This document shows positions 35,189-43,565 of a stretch of 64,000 bases of DNA, in pieces. The position numbers and the translations under genes were made by a program. This DNA comes from Pseudomonas fluorescens. GTDB taxonomy: Bacteria > Pseudomonadota > Gammaproteobacteria > Pseudomonadales > Pseudomonadaceae. The notes beneath the pieces are model-generated. The model was given only the letters and a program-made list of their open reading frames with translations, was not told where the DNA came from and did not search any database. The stretch lies in NCBI RefSeq assembly GCF_040448305.1, contig NZ_CP148752.1:6204501-6268500 (forward strand). The letters are read 5' to 3'. Each line of letters begins with the position of its first letter. Position 1 is the first letter of the stretch.

Positions 35189-36076
35189 ATGCAAGCCGCC
35201 AACCCGCGCCACGGGTACATTCTAGGCCTGAGTGCCTACATCATCTGGGGACTTTTCCCCCTCTACTTCAAAGCCATCGCCAGCGTGCCCGCCGTGGAAA
35301 TCATCATCCACCGGGTGCTGTGGTCGGCGCTGTTCGGCGCCTTGTTGCTGATGGTCTGGAAGCATCCAGGTTGGTGGCGCGAGCTGCGGGAAAACCCGCG
35401 GCGCCTGGCGATCCTGGCCCTGAGCGGTGCGCTGATCGCGGCCAACTGGTTGACCTACGTCTGGTCGGTGAACAACGGACGCATGCTGGAGGCCAGCCTC
35501 GGTTACTACATCAACCCGTTGGTGAACGTGTTGCTGGGCATGCTGATCCTCGGCGAACGGCTGCGGCGCATGCAATGGATTGCCGTCGGTCTGGCAGCTG
35601 TCGGTGTGGCACAGCAGGTCTGGCAAGTCGGCAGCCTGCCATGGGTGTCGCTGGTGCTGGCACTGACCTTCGGTTTCTATGGCCTGATTCGCAAGCAGGC
35701 GCCAGTCAAGGCGCTGCCGGGGCTGGTGGTGGAAACCTGGATGCTGGTGCCGATTGCCCTCGGTTGGTTGCTGCTCAATCCGATGGCCAGCAGCGCCCAG
35801 GCCGAATTCTGGACCACGTCCCAAGCCTGGTGGCTGGTCGCCGCCGGCCCGATCACGCTGGTGCCGCTGGTCTGCTTCAACGCTGCTGCACGGCATTTGC
35901 CCTACACGACATTGGGCTTTCTCCAGTATCTGGCGCCGACACTGGTACTGCTGCAAGCGGTCCTGCTGTTTGGCGAACACCTGTCGTCCAGCACCTTGGT
36001 AGCGTTCATGTTTATCTGGGCCGGCCTGGCGGTTTACAGCATCGATGCGTGGATAAGTTTGCGCCGCCGCAGCTGA
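35189..36076 (+). CDS. rarD: RarD-type EamA transporter
   Basis: 295 residues with ten hydrophobic segments in two EamA repeats. The start HGYILGLSAYIIWGLFPLYF and SVPAVEIIIHRVLWS are hallmarks of the RarD subfamily. RarD was first linked to chloramphenicol resistance; its natural substrate is not known. It sits alone; its stop codon begins a 13-base inverted repeat that spans the next 130 bases. Confidence 0.9.
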   Translation: MQAANPRHGYILGLSAYIIWGLFPLYFKAIASVPAVEIIIHRVLWSALFGALLLMVWKHPGWWRELRENPRRLAILALSGALIAANWLTYVWSVNNGRMLEASLGYYINPLVNVLLGMLILGERLRRMQWIAVGLAAVGVAQQVWQVGSLPWVSLVLALTFGFYGLIRKQAPVKALPGLVVETWMLVPIALGWLLLNPMASSAQAEFWTTSQAWWLVAAGPITLVPLVCFNAAARHLPYTTLGFLQYLAPTLVLLQAVLLFGEHLSSSTLVAFMFIWAGLAVYSIDAWISLRRRS

Positions 36077-36203
36077 TCAAAAAACACACAAAACTCTACA
36101 GACCACGTCTCCCGTGGTCTGCATCATTCCTTCCCAAGGTTATCCACAGCGTGATCCCCGCCGATTGTGCGCAAGTGGCTGAAACTGCTGGTTTTTTGAT
36201 CAG
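36073..36203. repeat. 13-base inverted repeat enclosing a hairpin and a DnaA box
   Basis: CTGATCAAAAAAC (36073-36085) and GTTTTTTGATCAG (36191-36203) are perfect inverted copies 105 bases apart. Between them lie CAGACCACG-TCTCC-CGTGGTCTG (36099-36121), a perfect 9-base stem, and TTATCCACA at 36140-36148. The left copy contains the rarD stop codon. A small mobile-element remnant or a structural site are both possible. Confidence 0.6.
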
Positions 36204-36286
36204 ACTCTGAAGAACCCCGGCCGGCGTGGGCTGGCGGGGTGTCTCTACAGGTTATCCACAGGCGGGTGCACGTTTAACTTGGATAA
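36140..36286. promoter_or_regulatory. Cluster of DnaA boxes
   Basis: Two perfect TTATCCACA boxes (36140-36148 and 36252-36260) plus TTATCCAAG on the other strand (36286-36278) within 147 bases of non-coding DNA. Box sequence is established; function here is inference. Confidence 0.5.
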
Positions 36287-36291
36287 CCTGA

Positions 36292-36810
36292 TCAGGGTTC
36301 ACTGCGCAACACCAACTCGACCATCAGGTCGTCCGCCAGGGTTTCCAGGCGCGATTGCAGTACGTCCAGCGACAGCGTCAGCGGGACCGCGAGAATCGCT
36401 TCGGCATGGAACAACGGCTCGCTGCTCATCGGTGCCGGACGCACTTCGGTGACCAGTCGCTCCAGATTCACCCCCTGCTCACTCAACAAGCGCGTGATGT
36501 CACGCACGATCCCCGGGCGATCATTGCCCACCAGTTCCATGGCGATCGGTTTCCAGGTACAGGATTGTTCGATACCGCTTTCAGCGATCAACACGCGAAT
36601 GCCCTGGACGGACAAGCCCTGCAGGGCATCGACCAATTCGTCGTAGGCCTCGGCCGGCACCCCCACTCGAAGAATCCCGGCGAATTGTCCCGCCATGCGC
36701 GACATGCGGCTTTCCAGCCAGTTGCCGCCGTGCTCGGCAATGCATTGGGCAATGCGCTCGACTTGCCCGGGCTTGTCCGGAGCAAAAACAGTGAGTACGA
36801 GGTGGTCCAT
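36292..36810 (-). CDS. Glycine cleavage system regulatory protein (GcvR-like), two ACT domains
   Basis: 172 residues made of two ACT domains (about 3-75, LVLTVFAPDKPGQVERIAQC; and 88-165, AMELVGNDRPGIVRDITRLL). This is the layout of E. coli GcvR, which binds glycine and restrains GcvA. No DNA-binding or enzyme domain is present. No gcv genes lie nearby. The ATG at 36810 is the only reasonable start. Confidence 0.85.
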   Translation of the reverse strand: MDHLVLTVFAPDKPGQVERIAQCIAEHGGNWLESRMSRMAGQFAGILRVGVPAEAYDELVDALQGLSVQGIRVLIAESGIEQSCTWKPIAMELVGNDRPGIVRDITRLLSEQGVNLERLVTEVRPAPMSSEPLFHAEAILAVPLTLSLDVLQSRLETLADDLMVELVLRSEP

Positions 36811-36888
36811 GGCGCAGCCCTCTTGTCATGACTTTTGTTATGGAGAACCAAGTATAGGCAAGGGGAGCCATTCAGCGTGGCATTGCTT

Positions 36889-36990
36889 TCTGTGGCGAGG
36901 AAGCTTGCTCCCGCTGGCTTGCAAAGCGAGCCCAATGCCTTTTACGACTGCTGCGCAGTCGAGCGGGAGCAAGCTCCCTCGCCACAGAAA
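36889..36990. repeat. REP-like inverted pair of a different subtype
   Basis: TGTGGCGAGGAAGCTTGCTC-CCGCT and its inverted partner AGCGGGAGCAAGCTCCCTCG-CCACA. The core GGCGAGG-AGCTTGCTCCCGC differs from the usual family in this window. Confidence 0.85.
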
Positions 36991-37387
36991 TGCGTCGCCC
37001 CATAGCAGAGCACCAAAGATAATGTGTACAACTTTTGATATTTAACTGGAACAATCCAATGGTTTTTTGAGAACATCACGCTCCCCGACGTGACCGCAAT
37101 GCGTCATGGGGTCGCAGAACGACGTAATTAGTCTAATTTTCACAACCGCAATTCATCATGTAGTATGCCGCAGCGCGCACTACATAACGTTGGATCGATG
37201 TCTGCCGCAGGCACGTTCGCAACCCTGAAAGCCCTGTCAGCAAGGCCCCAAGCCGTTGATTGGTCCCAACCCAGCCGCCCGTCATGGGCATGTACTGGTA
37301 GAGGGGTTTGTGGTTTAAATGGCCAACGGCTTCATTGTTAAATTGAAGAGCTGAAAAGCGAAATAGCTGAGCAGAGTGAGGCAAGCA
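36991..37387. other. Regulatory region upstream of glcB, no gene
   Basis: About 400 bases without a credible coding sequence. It contains AT-rich runs near 37040-37075, the inverted repeat ATGTAGT/ACTACAT at 37158-37185, and the glcB ribosome site GAGG at the right end. An open frame of 128 codons on the minus strand (37133-37519) overlaps glcB and looks like a shadow. Confidence 0.6.
37158..37185. promoter_or_regulatory. Inverted repeat ATGTAGT-N14-ACTACAT upstream of glcB
   Basis: Perfect 7-base arms 14 bases apart, 203 bases before the glcB start. The half-site TGTAGT resembles, as far as I recall, sites of the carbon regulator RccR, which controls glyoxylate-shunt genes in P. fluorescens. 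Confidence 0.45.
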
Positions 37388-39565
37388 ATGACTGAACACG
37401 TTCAAGTCGGTGGCCTGCAGGTCGCCAAAGTCCTGTTCGACTTCGTGAACAACGAAGCCATTCCCGGTACCGGCCTCACCGCCGATAAGTTCTGGGCCGG
37501 TGCCGACAAGGTCATCCATGACCTGGCGCCGAAGAACAAAGCCCTACTCGCCAAACGCGATGATTTCCAGGCTCAAATCGATTCCTGGCATCAGGAACGT
37601 GCCGGTCAGACGCACGACGCCGTGGCCTATAAAGCCTTCCTGCAAGACATCGGTTATCTGCTGCCAGAAGCGGCCGATTTCCAGGCAACGACGCAAAACG
37701 TCGATGAAGAAATCGCCCGCATGGCCGGCCCGCAGCTCGTGGTGCCGGTGATGAACGCCCGCTTCGCACTCAATGCCTCGAACGCCCGCTGGGGTTCGCT
37801 GTACGATGCGCTCTACGGCACCGACGCCATCAGCGAAGCCGACGGCGCGGAAAAAGGCAAAGGCTACAACAAGGTGCGCGGTGACAAGGTCATCGCTTTC
37901 GCCCGTGCCTTCCTCGACGAAGCGGCGCCTTTGGCGGCCGGCTCCCACGTCGACTCCACCGGTTACAAGATCGTCGACGGCAAACTTGTGGTCGCCCTTA
38001 AAGGCGGCAGCAACAGCGGCCTGCACAACGATGCGCAACTGATCGGCTACCAGGGCGATGCCGCTGCACCGACCGCGATCCTGCTGAAAAACAACGGCCT
38101 GCATTTCGAAATCCAGGTCGACGCCAGCACCCCGGTCGGCCAGACCGACGCGGCCGGCGTCAAAGACATCCTGATGGAAGCGGCGCTGACCACCATCATG
38201 GACTGCGAAGACTCGGTTGCCGCCGTCGACGCCGATGACAAAGTGGTGATCTACCGCAACTGGCTCGGCCTGATGAAGGGCGATCTGTCGGAAGATGTCG
38301 CCAAGGGCGGTCAGACCTTTACCCGCACCATGAACGCCGACCGCACCTACACCGCGGTCGATGGCAGTGAACTGAGCCTGCACGGTCGTTCGTTGCTGTT
38401 CGTGCGTAACGTTGGTCACCTGATGACCATCGACGCGATCCTTGACAGTCAAGGTAACGAAGTGCCGGAAGGCATTCTCGATGGCCTGGTGACTTGCCTG
38501 GCATCGATGCACAACCTGAACGGCAACACCTCGCGCAAAAACACCCGCACCGGCTCGATCTACATCGTCAAGCCGAAGATGCACGGTCCTGAGGAAGCGG
38601 CGTTCACCAACGAGCTGTTCGGTCGCATCGAAGACGTGCTGGGCCTGCCGCGCAACACCCTCAAAGTCGGGATCATGGACGAGGAGCGTCGTACCACGAT
38701 CAACCTCAAGGCCTGCATCAAGGCTGCGAGTGAGCGCGTGGTGTTCATCAACACCGGTTTCCTCGACCGCACGGGCGATGAAATCCACACCTCCATGGAA
38801 GCCGGCCCGATGGTGCGCAAGGCGGACATGAAGGCGGAAAAATGGATCGGCGCCTACGAGAACTCCAACGTCGATATCGGCCTGAGCACCGGCCTGCAAG
38901 GTCGCGCACAGATCGGTAAAGGCATGTGGGCCATGCCTGACCTGATGGCGGCGATGCTCGAACAGAAAATCGCTCACCCGATGGCCGGTGCCAACACCGC
39001 CTGGGTACCATCGCCGACCGCTGCTGCGCTGCACGCGCTGCACTACCACAAGGTTGACGTGTTTGCCCGTCAGGCCGAACTGGCCAAACGTGCCCACGCT
39101 TCGGTGGACGACATCCTGACCATCCCGCTGGCGGTGAACCCGCAGTGGACCTTTGAGCAGATCAAGAACGAACTGGACAACAACTCACAGGGCATTCTTG
39201 GTTATGTGGTGCGCTGGATCGACCAGGGCGTTGGTTGTTCGAAAGTGCCTGACATCAACGACGTAGGCCTGATGGAAGACCGTGCAACGCTGCGTATTTC
39301 CAGCCAGCACATCGCCAACTGGCTGCGCCATGGCATCGTCACCGAAGACCAGGTCATGGAAAGCCTCAAGCGCATGGCGCCGGTGGTTGACCGTCAGAAC
39401 GCCGGCGACGCGCTGTACCGTCCGCTGGCCCCGAACTTCGACAGCAACATCGCCTTCCAGGCGGCGGTCGAACTGGTGATCGAAGGCACCAGGCAGCCGA
39501 ACGGCTACACCGAGCCGGTCCTGCACCGTCGTCGTCGCGAGTTCAAGGCGAAGAACGGGTTGTAA
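37388..39565 (+). CDS. glcB: Malate synthase G
   Basis: Condenses glyoxylate with acetyl-CoA to malate, completing the glyoxylate shunt. 725 residues, the G-isoform length. Core motifs present: TIMDCEDSVAAVDADDK (Asp/Glu near the Mg site), NTRTGSIYIVKPKMHGPEE and GIMDEERRTTINLKACI. The ATG at 37388 has GAGG eight bases upstream and gives MTEHVQVGG; an in-frame codon at 37376 is not needed. A strong terminator follows. Control by acetate or carbon supply is expected from the pathway. Confidence 0.96.
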   Translation: MTEHVQVGGLQVAKVLFDFVNNEAIPGTGLTADKFWAGADKVIHDLAPKNKALLAKRDDFQAQIDSWHQERAGQTHDAVAYKAFLQDIGYLLPEAADFQATTQNVDEEIARMAGPQLVVPVMNARFALNASNARWGSLYDALYGTDAISEADGAEKGKGYNKVRGDKVIAFARAFLDEAAPLAAGSHVDSTGYKIVDGKLVVALKGGSNSGLHNDAQLIGYQGDAAAPTAILLKNNGLHFEIQVDASTPVGQTDAAGVKDILMEAALTTIMDCEDSVAAVDADDKVVIYRNWLGLMKGDLSEDVAKGGQTFTRTMNADRTYTAVDGSELSLHGRSLLFVRNVGHLMTIDAILDSQGNEVPEGILDGLVTCLASMHNLNGNTSRKNTRTGSIYIVKPKMHGPEEAAFTNELFGRIEDVLGLPRNTLKVGIMDEERRTTINLKACIKAASERVVFINTGFLDRTGDEIHTSMEAGPMVRKADMKAEKWIGAYENSNVDIGLSTGLQGRAQIGKGMWAMPDLMAAMLEQKIAHPMAGANTAWVPSPTAAALHALHYHKVDVFARQAELAKRAHASVDDILTIPLAVNPQWTFEQIKNELDNNSQGILGYVVRWIDQGVGCSKVPDINDVGLMEDRATLRISSQHIANWLRHGIVTEDQVMESLKRMAPVVDRQNAGDALYRPLAPNFDSNIAFQAAVELVIEGTRQPNGYTEPVLHRRRREFKAKNGL

Positions 39566-39583
39566 ACCAGCTCCCTCCACAGC

Positions 39584-39615
39584 AATCCCCCGGTTGAAGA
39601 ACCGGGGGATTTTTG
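39584..39615 (+). terminator. Rho-independent terminator after glcB
   Basis: AATCCCCCGGTT pairs with AACCGGGGGATT around GAAG, followed by TTTG. A perfect 12-base stem 18 bases after the stop. Confidence 0.92.
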
Positions 39616-39639
39616 TTTCTGCGTCCTGCAAATGCAGAA

Positions 39640-40551
39640 CTATCTCCTGAAACGCAACGCGTTTGCAGCGATGTGACGGCCTATTCTCGTTGCATTCATG
39701 AACAAGGCAATTCCAAGGACCGTGATGATGAGCGCAAACAGTTTTTCGCCACCAATGGGTTCGTCGAGCACATACCACGAGGTCAAGATACCCGATATCG
39801 GAACAATCACTGACAACGGTGCAACCTGGCTCGCCGGATATTTCTCAATCATTCGGTTCCACACCCAATACCCGAATACCGTCGCCACATAGGCCTGGAA
39901 CAGGACAGATGCCAGCACTGGAGCAGTTATGTCCGTTAGCAACGACTGGAAAGGGGCTGCGCCCTTGACCCAGTAAGTCATCAGATATAGAGGCGGTGTT
40001 GCATACAGACTCGACCAAACGACAAAGGAAAATATATCAGCCACTTTGCTTCTCTTGACCAGCACATTGCAAAGACTCCAGAACAATGCGCCGAGCAGTA
40101 CCAGAAAAAGTCCAAAGCTTTCGGCATCACCGTGTGTTACATGAATAATGAACATCAGCCCCACCAACGCCATGAGAATGCCGGCCACTTGTATTGCCGT
40201 CATTTTCTCGCCAAACAGCAGTACTCCCCAGATGACCGTGAAAAAAGCACTGAATTGCAAGAGCAAAGATGTTACGCCGGCACTGACGCCAAGAAACATG
40301 CCGTAGTTCATCAGCCAGCACATTCCGATACCAAACAACAAACCGTAGACGATAGTTACAAAAGTACTGACACCTTTCGGTTTCGGGATGAAGAACACCA
40401 GTGGCAATGCACAGAAAGTAAAGCGCAACGCTGTCAATATGAACGGATCGATACCGTCTAGACTGATATCAATGACCGTAAAATTACTGCCCCACATGAC
40501 TGTCACACCGACAATAAGTACAAGATCGCGAAATTCAATTTTCTTTATCAT
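39640..40551 (-). CDS. DMT/EamA family transporter, AT-rich
   Basis: 303 residues with about ten hydrophobic segments in two EamA halves (start MIKKIEFRDLVLIVGVTVMW then GSNFTVIDISL; second half from LVLLGALFWSLCNVLVKRS). The substrate is unknown. The ATG at 40551 has GAGG five bases upstream; the longer in-frame version from 40596 lacks one. Base composition is unlike its neighbours: 25 of 60 G+C in 40021-40080 against 38 of 60 in 38941-39000 within glcB. This and the AT-rich flank suggest recent acquisition. Confidence 0.85.
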   Translation of the reverse strand: MIKKIEFRDLVLIVGVTVMWGSNFTVIDISLDGIDPFILTALRFTFCALPLVFFIPKPKGVSTFVTIVYGLLFGIGMCWLMNYGMFLGVSAGVTSLLLQFSAFFTVIWGVLLFGEKMTAIQVAGILMALVGLMFIIHVTHGDAESFGLFLVLLGALFWSLCNVLVKRSKVADIFSFVVWSSLYATPPLYLMTYWVKGAAPFQSLLTDITAPVLASVLFQAYVATVFGYWVWNRMIEKYPASQVAPLSVIVPISGILTSWYVLDEPIGGEKLFALIITVLGIALFMNATRIGRHIAANALRFRR

Positions 40552-40912
40552 ACCGTCCTCATAGCGACACACAACCACACAATCCAGGAAGAGCAATGAC
40601 CTTTGTCGGTATTTTATCCACAGGAACTAGCCGCAGACTGAATACACGACAACCATCGGCATACTCAAGCCACTAAAAAGCGGAGTGCCAAACTGGTAAC
40701 CCGGATAGTGCTACGACAGATTTTATTAAACCAAGTACAACATCAAGTAGATGCCTGCATTGGCTTTCAAGAACTGAACGATAACTGAATAATCGAAAGA
40801 AGAAACAAGCTATTTGTGAGTAGCCTTTTCGCAGACCAATTAGATAAACTTAATTACAAGTTAAACCCACCAAAACAACTCCAGCCTGTAACTAACAATT
40901 ACAGGCGCCCAG
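40552..40912. other. AT-rich intergenic stretch
   Basis: 361 bases without a gene that I can support. G+C falls to 20 of 60 in 40801-40860. It contains one perfect DnaA-box sequence TTATCCACA at 40614-40622 and a hairpin at 40884-40906. It probably belongs to the same acquired segment as the transporter. Confidence 0.6.
40884..40906 (-). terminator. Probable weak terminator after the receiver gene
   Basis: GCCTGTAA and TTACAGGC form a perfect 8-base stem with loop CTAACAA, seven bases past the receiver stop, followed on the minus strand by a T-rich but interrupted run. Confidence 0.55.
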
Positions 40913-41371
40913 TTATTTAATGCCCAATTCGCGTTTTACCAGTGTCAGCAGATGACTGGCATCAATCGGTTTGAGTAGAAAGTCCACCACGCTCAAATGC
41001 ATCGCGGCGATCGCATCCTTCACGTCGGCGTCACCCGAGACAATGATGATCGGCAATGCCGCTCTTACCGATTCGCGTACCTGACGGATCAGTTCCAAAC
41101 CGTCAACGCGGCCCATCCGCAGGTCGGTGATCAGTAAACCGATCGTGGGCTTTTTGATCTCTGCCTCGGCCACCAGGATCTTGAGTGCCGATTCGCCACT
41201 GGCTGCTGTCTTGCAGCGAATACCCTCCGACGCGAGGATATCTGACAGCAGCTCGCGGGCGTCTTTATCGTCATCGACGATCAGCACCCGTTGCGACGGC
41301 AGGTCAGGTTCCAGCATGACGGCGCTTAGCGCTTCGCGCTCGGCGTCACTCAAAATGTCGTGGTCAGGCAT
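40913..41371 (-). CDS. Stand-alone response regulator receiver protein
   Basis: 152 residues from the ATG at 41371 (AGGGAAA upstream). A CheY-like receiver fills residues 27-150: acidic pair in LIVDDDKDARE (33-35), phospho-acceptor Asp83 in LLITDLRMGR, and the Lys in FLLKPIDASH near 136. There is no output domain; the first 25 residues are an unassigned hydrophilic tail. No histidine kinase is adjacent. It is divergent from the CBS/nucleotidyltransferase gene with 208 bases between them. Confidence 0.88.
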   Translation of the reverse strand: MPDHDILSDAEREALSAVMLEPDLPSQRVLIVDDDKDARELLSDILASEGIRCKTAASGESALKILVAEAEIKKPTIGLLITDLRMGRVDGLELIRQVRESVRAALPIIIVSGDADVKDAIAAMHLSVVDFLLKPIDASHLLTLVKRELGIK

Positions 41372-41579
41372 GGCTTTCCCTATATGTTCAATACAATTCC
41401 CTGGCACAGCGGTGAGACATCGCTCAGCGAACTATCAATGTGCACCCCGTCGGATATTTTTCCAATAGCAGGATAGAGAGGTTTTTCTCACAGTTGCGTA
41501 AGGTTTTTCCGACATTCCATCACCCTGATTGCCTACCTAGACTTACGTCCAATGGGCACCCCGACCGCAGGGGTCGACC

Positions 41580-43565
41580 ATGTCCATGTCATCCGACTAC
41601 AACAATTCAAAAAAGACTGCGGTAATGGTTATGAGTAAAGCGGACGCCTTCACACAGGCAGGGAAAACCGCGGTGTTGCAGAACATCCAGGGCACGTTGC
41701 AATTCCTTCAGCGCTTCCCGCCCTTCAACCAGATGGAACACGCTCACCTGGCGTATCTGGTCGAGCAATGTCAGCTGCGTTTTTACGCCCCCGGCGAGAG
41801 CATCATCAAACCCGCCGACGGGCCGGTCGAGCACTTCTATATCGTCAAGCAAGGCCGGGTCGTAGGCGAGCGTCCGCATACGGCAAAAGGTGGCACCGAA
41901 ACGGTCTTCGAGATCACCACCGGCGAGTGTTTCCCCCTCGCGGCATTGCTGGGTGAACGAGCGACCCGCACCGAGCACCTGGCCGGCGAAGACACCTTCT
42001 GCCTGCAATTGAACAAACCGGCGTTCGTCCGCCTGTTTTCGCTATCGGACACCTTCCGCAACTTCGCCCTGCGCTGCGTCAGCAGCCTGCTGGATCAGGT
42101 CAACCAGCAAGTGCAGCAAAAAGCCGTGGAAACCCTGGGCACCCAATATTCGCTCAATACCCGACTGGGCGAATTGGCCATGCGCCACCCGGTGACATGC
42201 GCCCCGCAGACGCCATTGCGCGAAGCCGTGACGTTGATGCATGAACAACAGGTCGGCAGCATCGTGGTGGTCGATGAGCTCAAGGCGCCACTGGGAATTT
42301 TCACCCTGCGTGACCTGCGTCAGACAGTGGCCAACGGCAGCAGTGATTTCAACGAAGCCATCGAAGGGTACATGACCCGGGCGCCGTTCTTCCTGTCGCC
42401 GGATCACAGTGCATTCGACGCGGCGATTGCCATGACCGAGCGTCACATTGCCCATGTCTGCCTGGTCAAGGACCAACGCTTGTGCGGCGTGGTTTCCGAG
42501 CGCGATCTGTTTTCCCTGCAACGGGTCGACCTGGTGCACCTGGCGCGCACTATCCGCAATGCCCAGAAAGTGGAAAACCTGGTGGCGCTGCGGGGCGAAA
42601 TCGGTCAACTGGTCGAGCGCATGCTGGCCCACGGCGCGTCTTCGACGCAGATCACCCACATCATCACCTTGCTCAACGACCACACCGTGTGCCGGGTGAT
42701 CGAACTGACCCTCGCCGAAAAAGGCGACCCCGGCGTGCCGTTCAGCTGGCTGTGTTTCGGCAGCGAGGGCCGTCGCGAGCAGACCCTGCACACCGATCAG
42801 GACAACGGCATTCTGTTCGAAGCCAGGGATGCGGCCCATGCCGCCGAGATTCGCGGCAAGCTGCTGCCCATTGCCCAGCAGATCAACCAGAGCCTGGCGC
42901 TGTGCGGCTTCACCTTGTGCAAGGGCAATATCATGGCCGGCAACCCCGAGCTGTGCCTGTCCAGGGCCGAATGGGCGCGGCGCTTTGCAGCGTTTATCCG
43001 CGAGGCCACCCCGGAGAACCTGTTGGGTTCGAGCATCTATTTCGATTTGCGCGTGGTCTGGGGCAGCGAGCAAGGCTGCGAGCAGTTGCGTCGGGGCATT
43101 CTCGATCAGGTCGGCGACAACCGTTTGTTCCAGCGCATGATGGCCGAGAATGCGCTGCGCAATCGCCCGCCCGTAGGGCGTTTCCGCGAATTCGTGCTGG
43201 CGCGCAAAAATGGCGAGAAGGCCACCCTGGACTTGAAGATTCAGGGCTTGGCACCCTTTGTCGATGGCGCCCGGTTGCTGGCTCTGGTCCACGGTATCGA
43301 AGCGAACAACACGCTGGAGCGTTTTCGCCAGTTGGTCGAAAAGGAGATCATCGCCCCCCTGGATGGCGCCGCGTACGAAGAAGCCTATCACTTCATCCAG
43401 CAAACCCGCATGCAGCAACATCAACTACAGACCCGGGAGAATTTTCCTTACTCGAACCGGGTCGATCCCGACAGCCTCAATCATCTGGACCGGCGCATCC
43501 TGCGTGAGTCCCTGCGCCAGGCACAGCGTCTGCAAAGCAGCCTGGCCTTGCGGTATCAGTTATGA
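41580..43565 (+). CDS. cNMP-binding/CBS/DUF294 nucleotidyltransferase-like protein
   Basis: 661 residues in four parts. A cyclic-nucleotide-binding-like domain (about 40-165, RFYAPGESIIKPADGPVEHF), two CBS domains (about 205-325, including QQVGSIVVVDELKAPLGIFT), a GlnD-like nucleotidyltransferase core (about 370-480; GSEGRREQTLHTDQDNGI near 395-410 with both metal-binding Asp residues), and a C-terminal DUF294 substrate-binding region (about 510-650). No membrane segment. The sensed nucleotide and the modified target are unknown. ATG 41580 has AGGGG seven bases upstream; MSMSS and an internal MSKADAF at 41631 are alternatives. It overlaps the exonuclease gene by four bases. Confidence 0.85.
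   Translation: MSMSSDYNNSKKTAVMVMSKADAFTQAGKTAVLQNIQGTLQFLQRFPPFNQMEHAHLAYLVEQCQLRFYAPGESIIKPADGPVEHFYIVKQGRVVGERPHTAKGGTETVFEITTGECFPLAALLGERATRTEHLAGEDTFCLQLNKPAFVRLFSLSDTFRNFALRCVSSLLDQVNQQVQQKAVETLGTQYSLNTRLGELAMRHPVTCAPQTPLREAVTLMHEQQVGSIVVVDELKAPLGIFTLRDLRQTVANGSSDFNEAIEGYMTRAPFFLSPDHSAFDAAIAMTERHIAHVCLVKDQRLCGVVSERDLFSLQRVDLVHLARTIRNAQKVENLVALRGEIGQLVERMLAHGASSTQITHIITLLNDHTVCRVIELTLAEKGDPGVPFSWLCFGSEGRREQTLHTDQDNGILFEARDAAHAAEIRGKLLPIAQQINQSLALCGFTLCKGNIMAGNPELCLSRAEWARRFAAFIREATPENLLGSSIYFDLRVVWGSEQGCEQLRRGILDQVGDNRLFQRMMAENALRNRPPVGRFREFVLARKNGEKATLDLKIQGLAPFVDGARLLALVHGIEANNTLERFRQLVEKEIIAPLDGAAYEEAYHFIQQTRMQQHQLQTRENFPYSNRVDPDSLNHLDRRILRESLRQAQRLQSSLALRYQL

Noticed and set aside
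37133..37519. A 128-codon minus-strand frame upstream of glcB
   Set aside because: Half of it overlaps the glcB coding region and it has no ribosome site.
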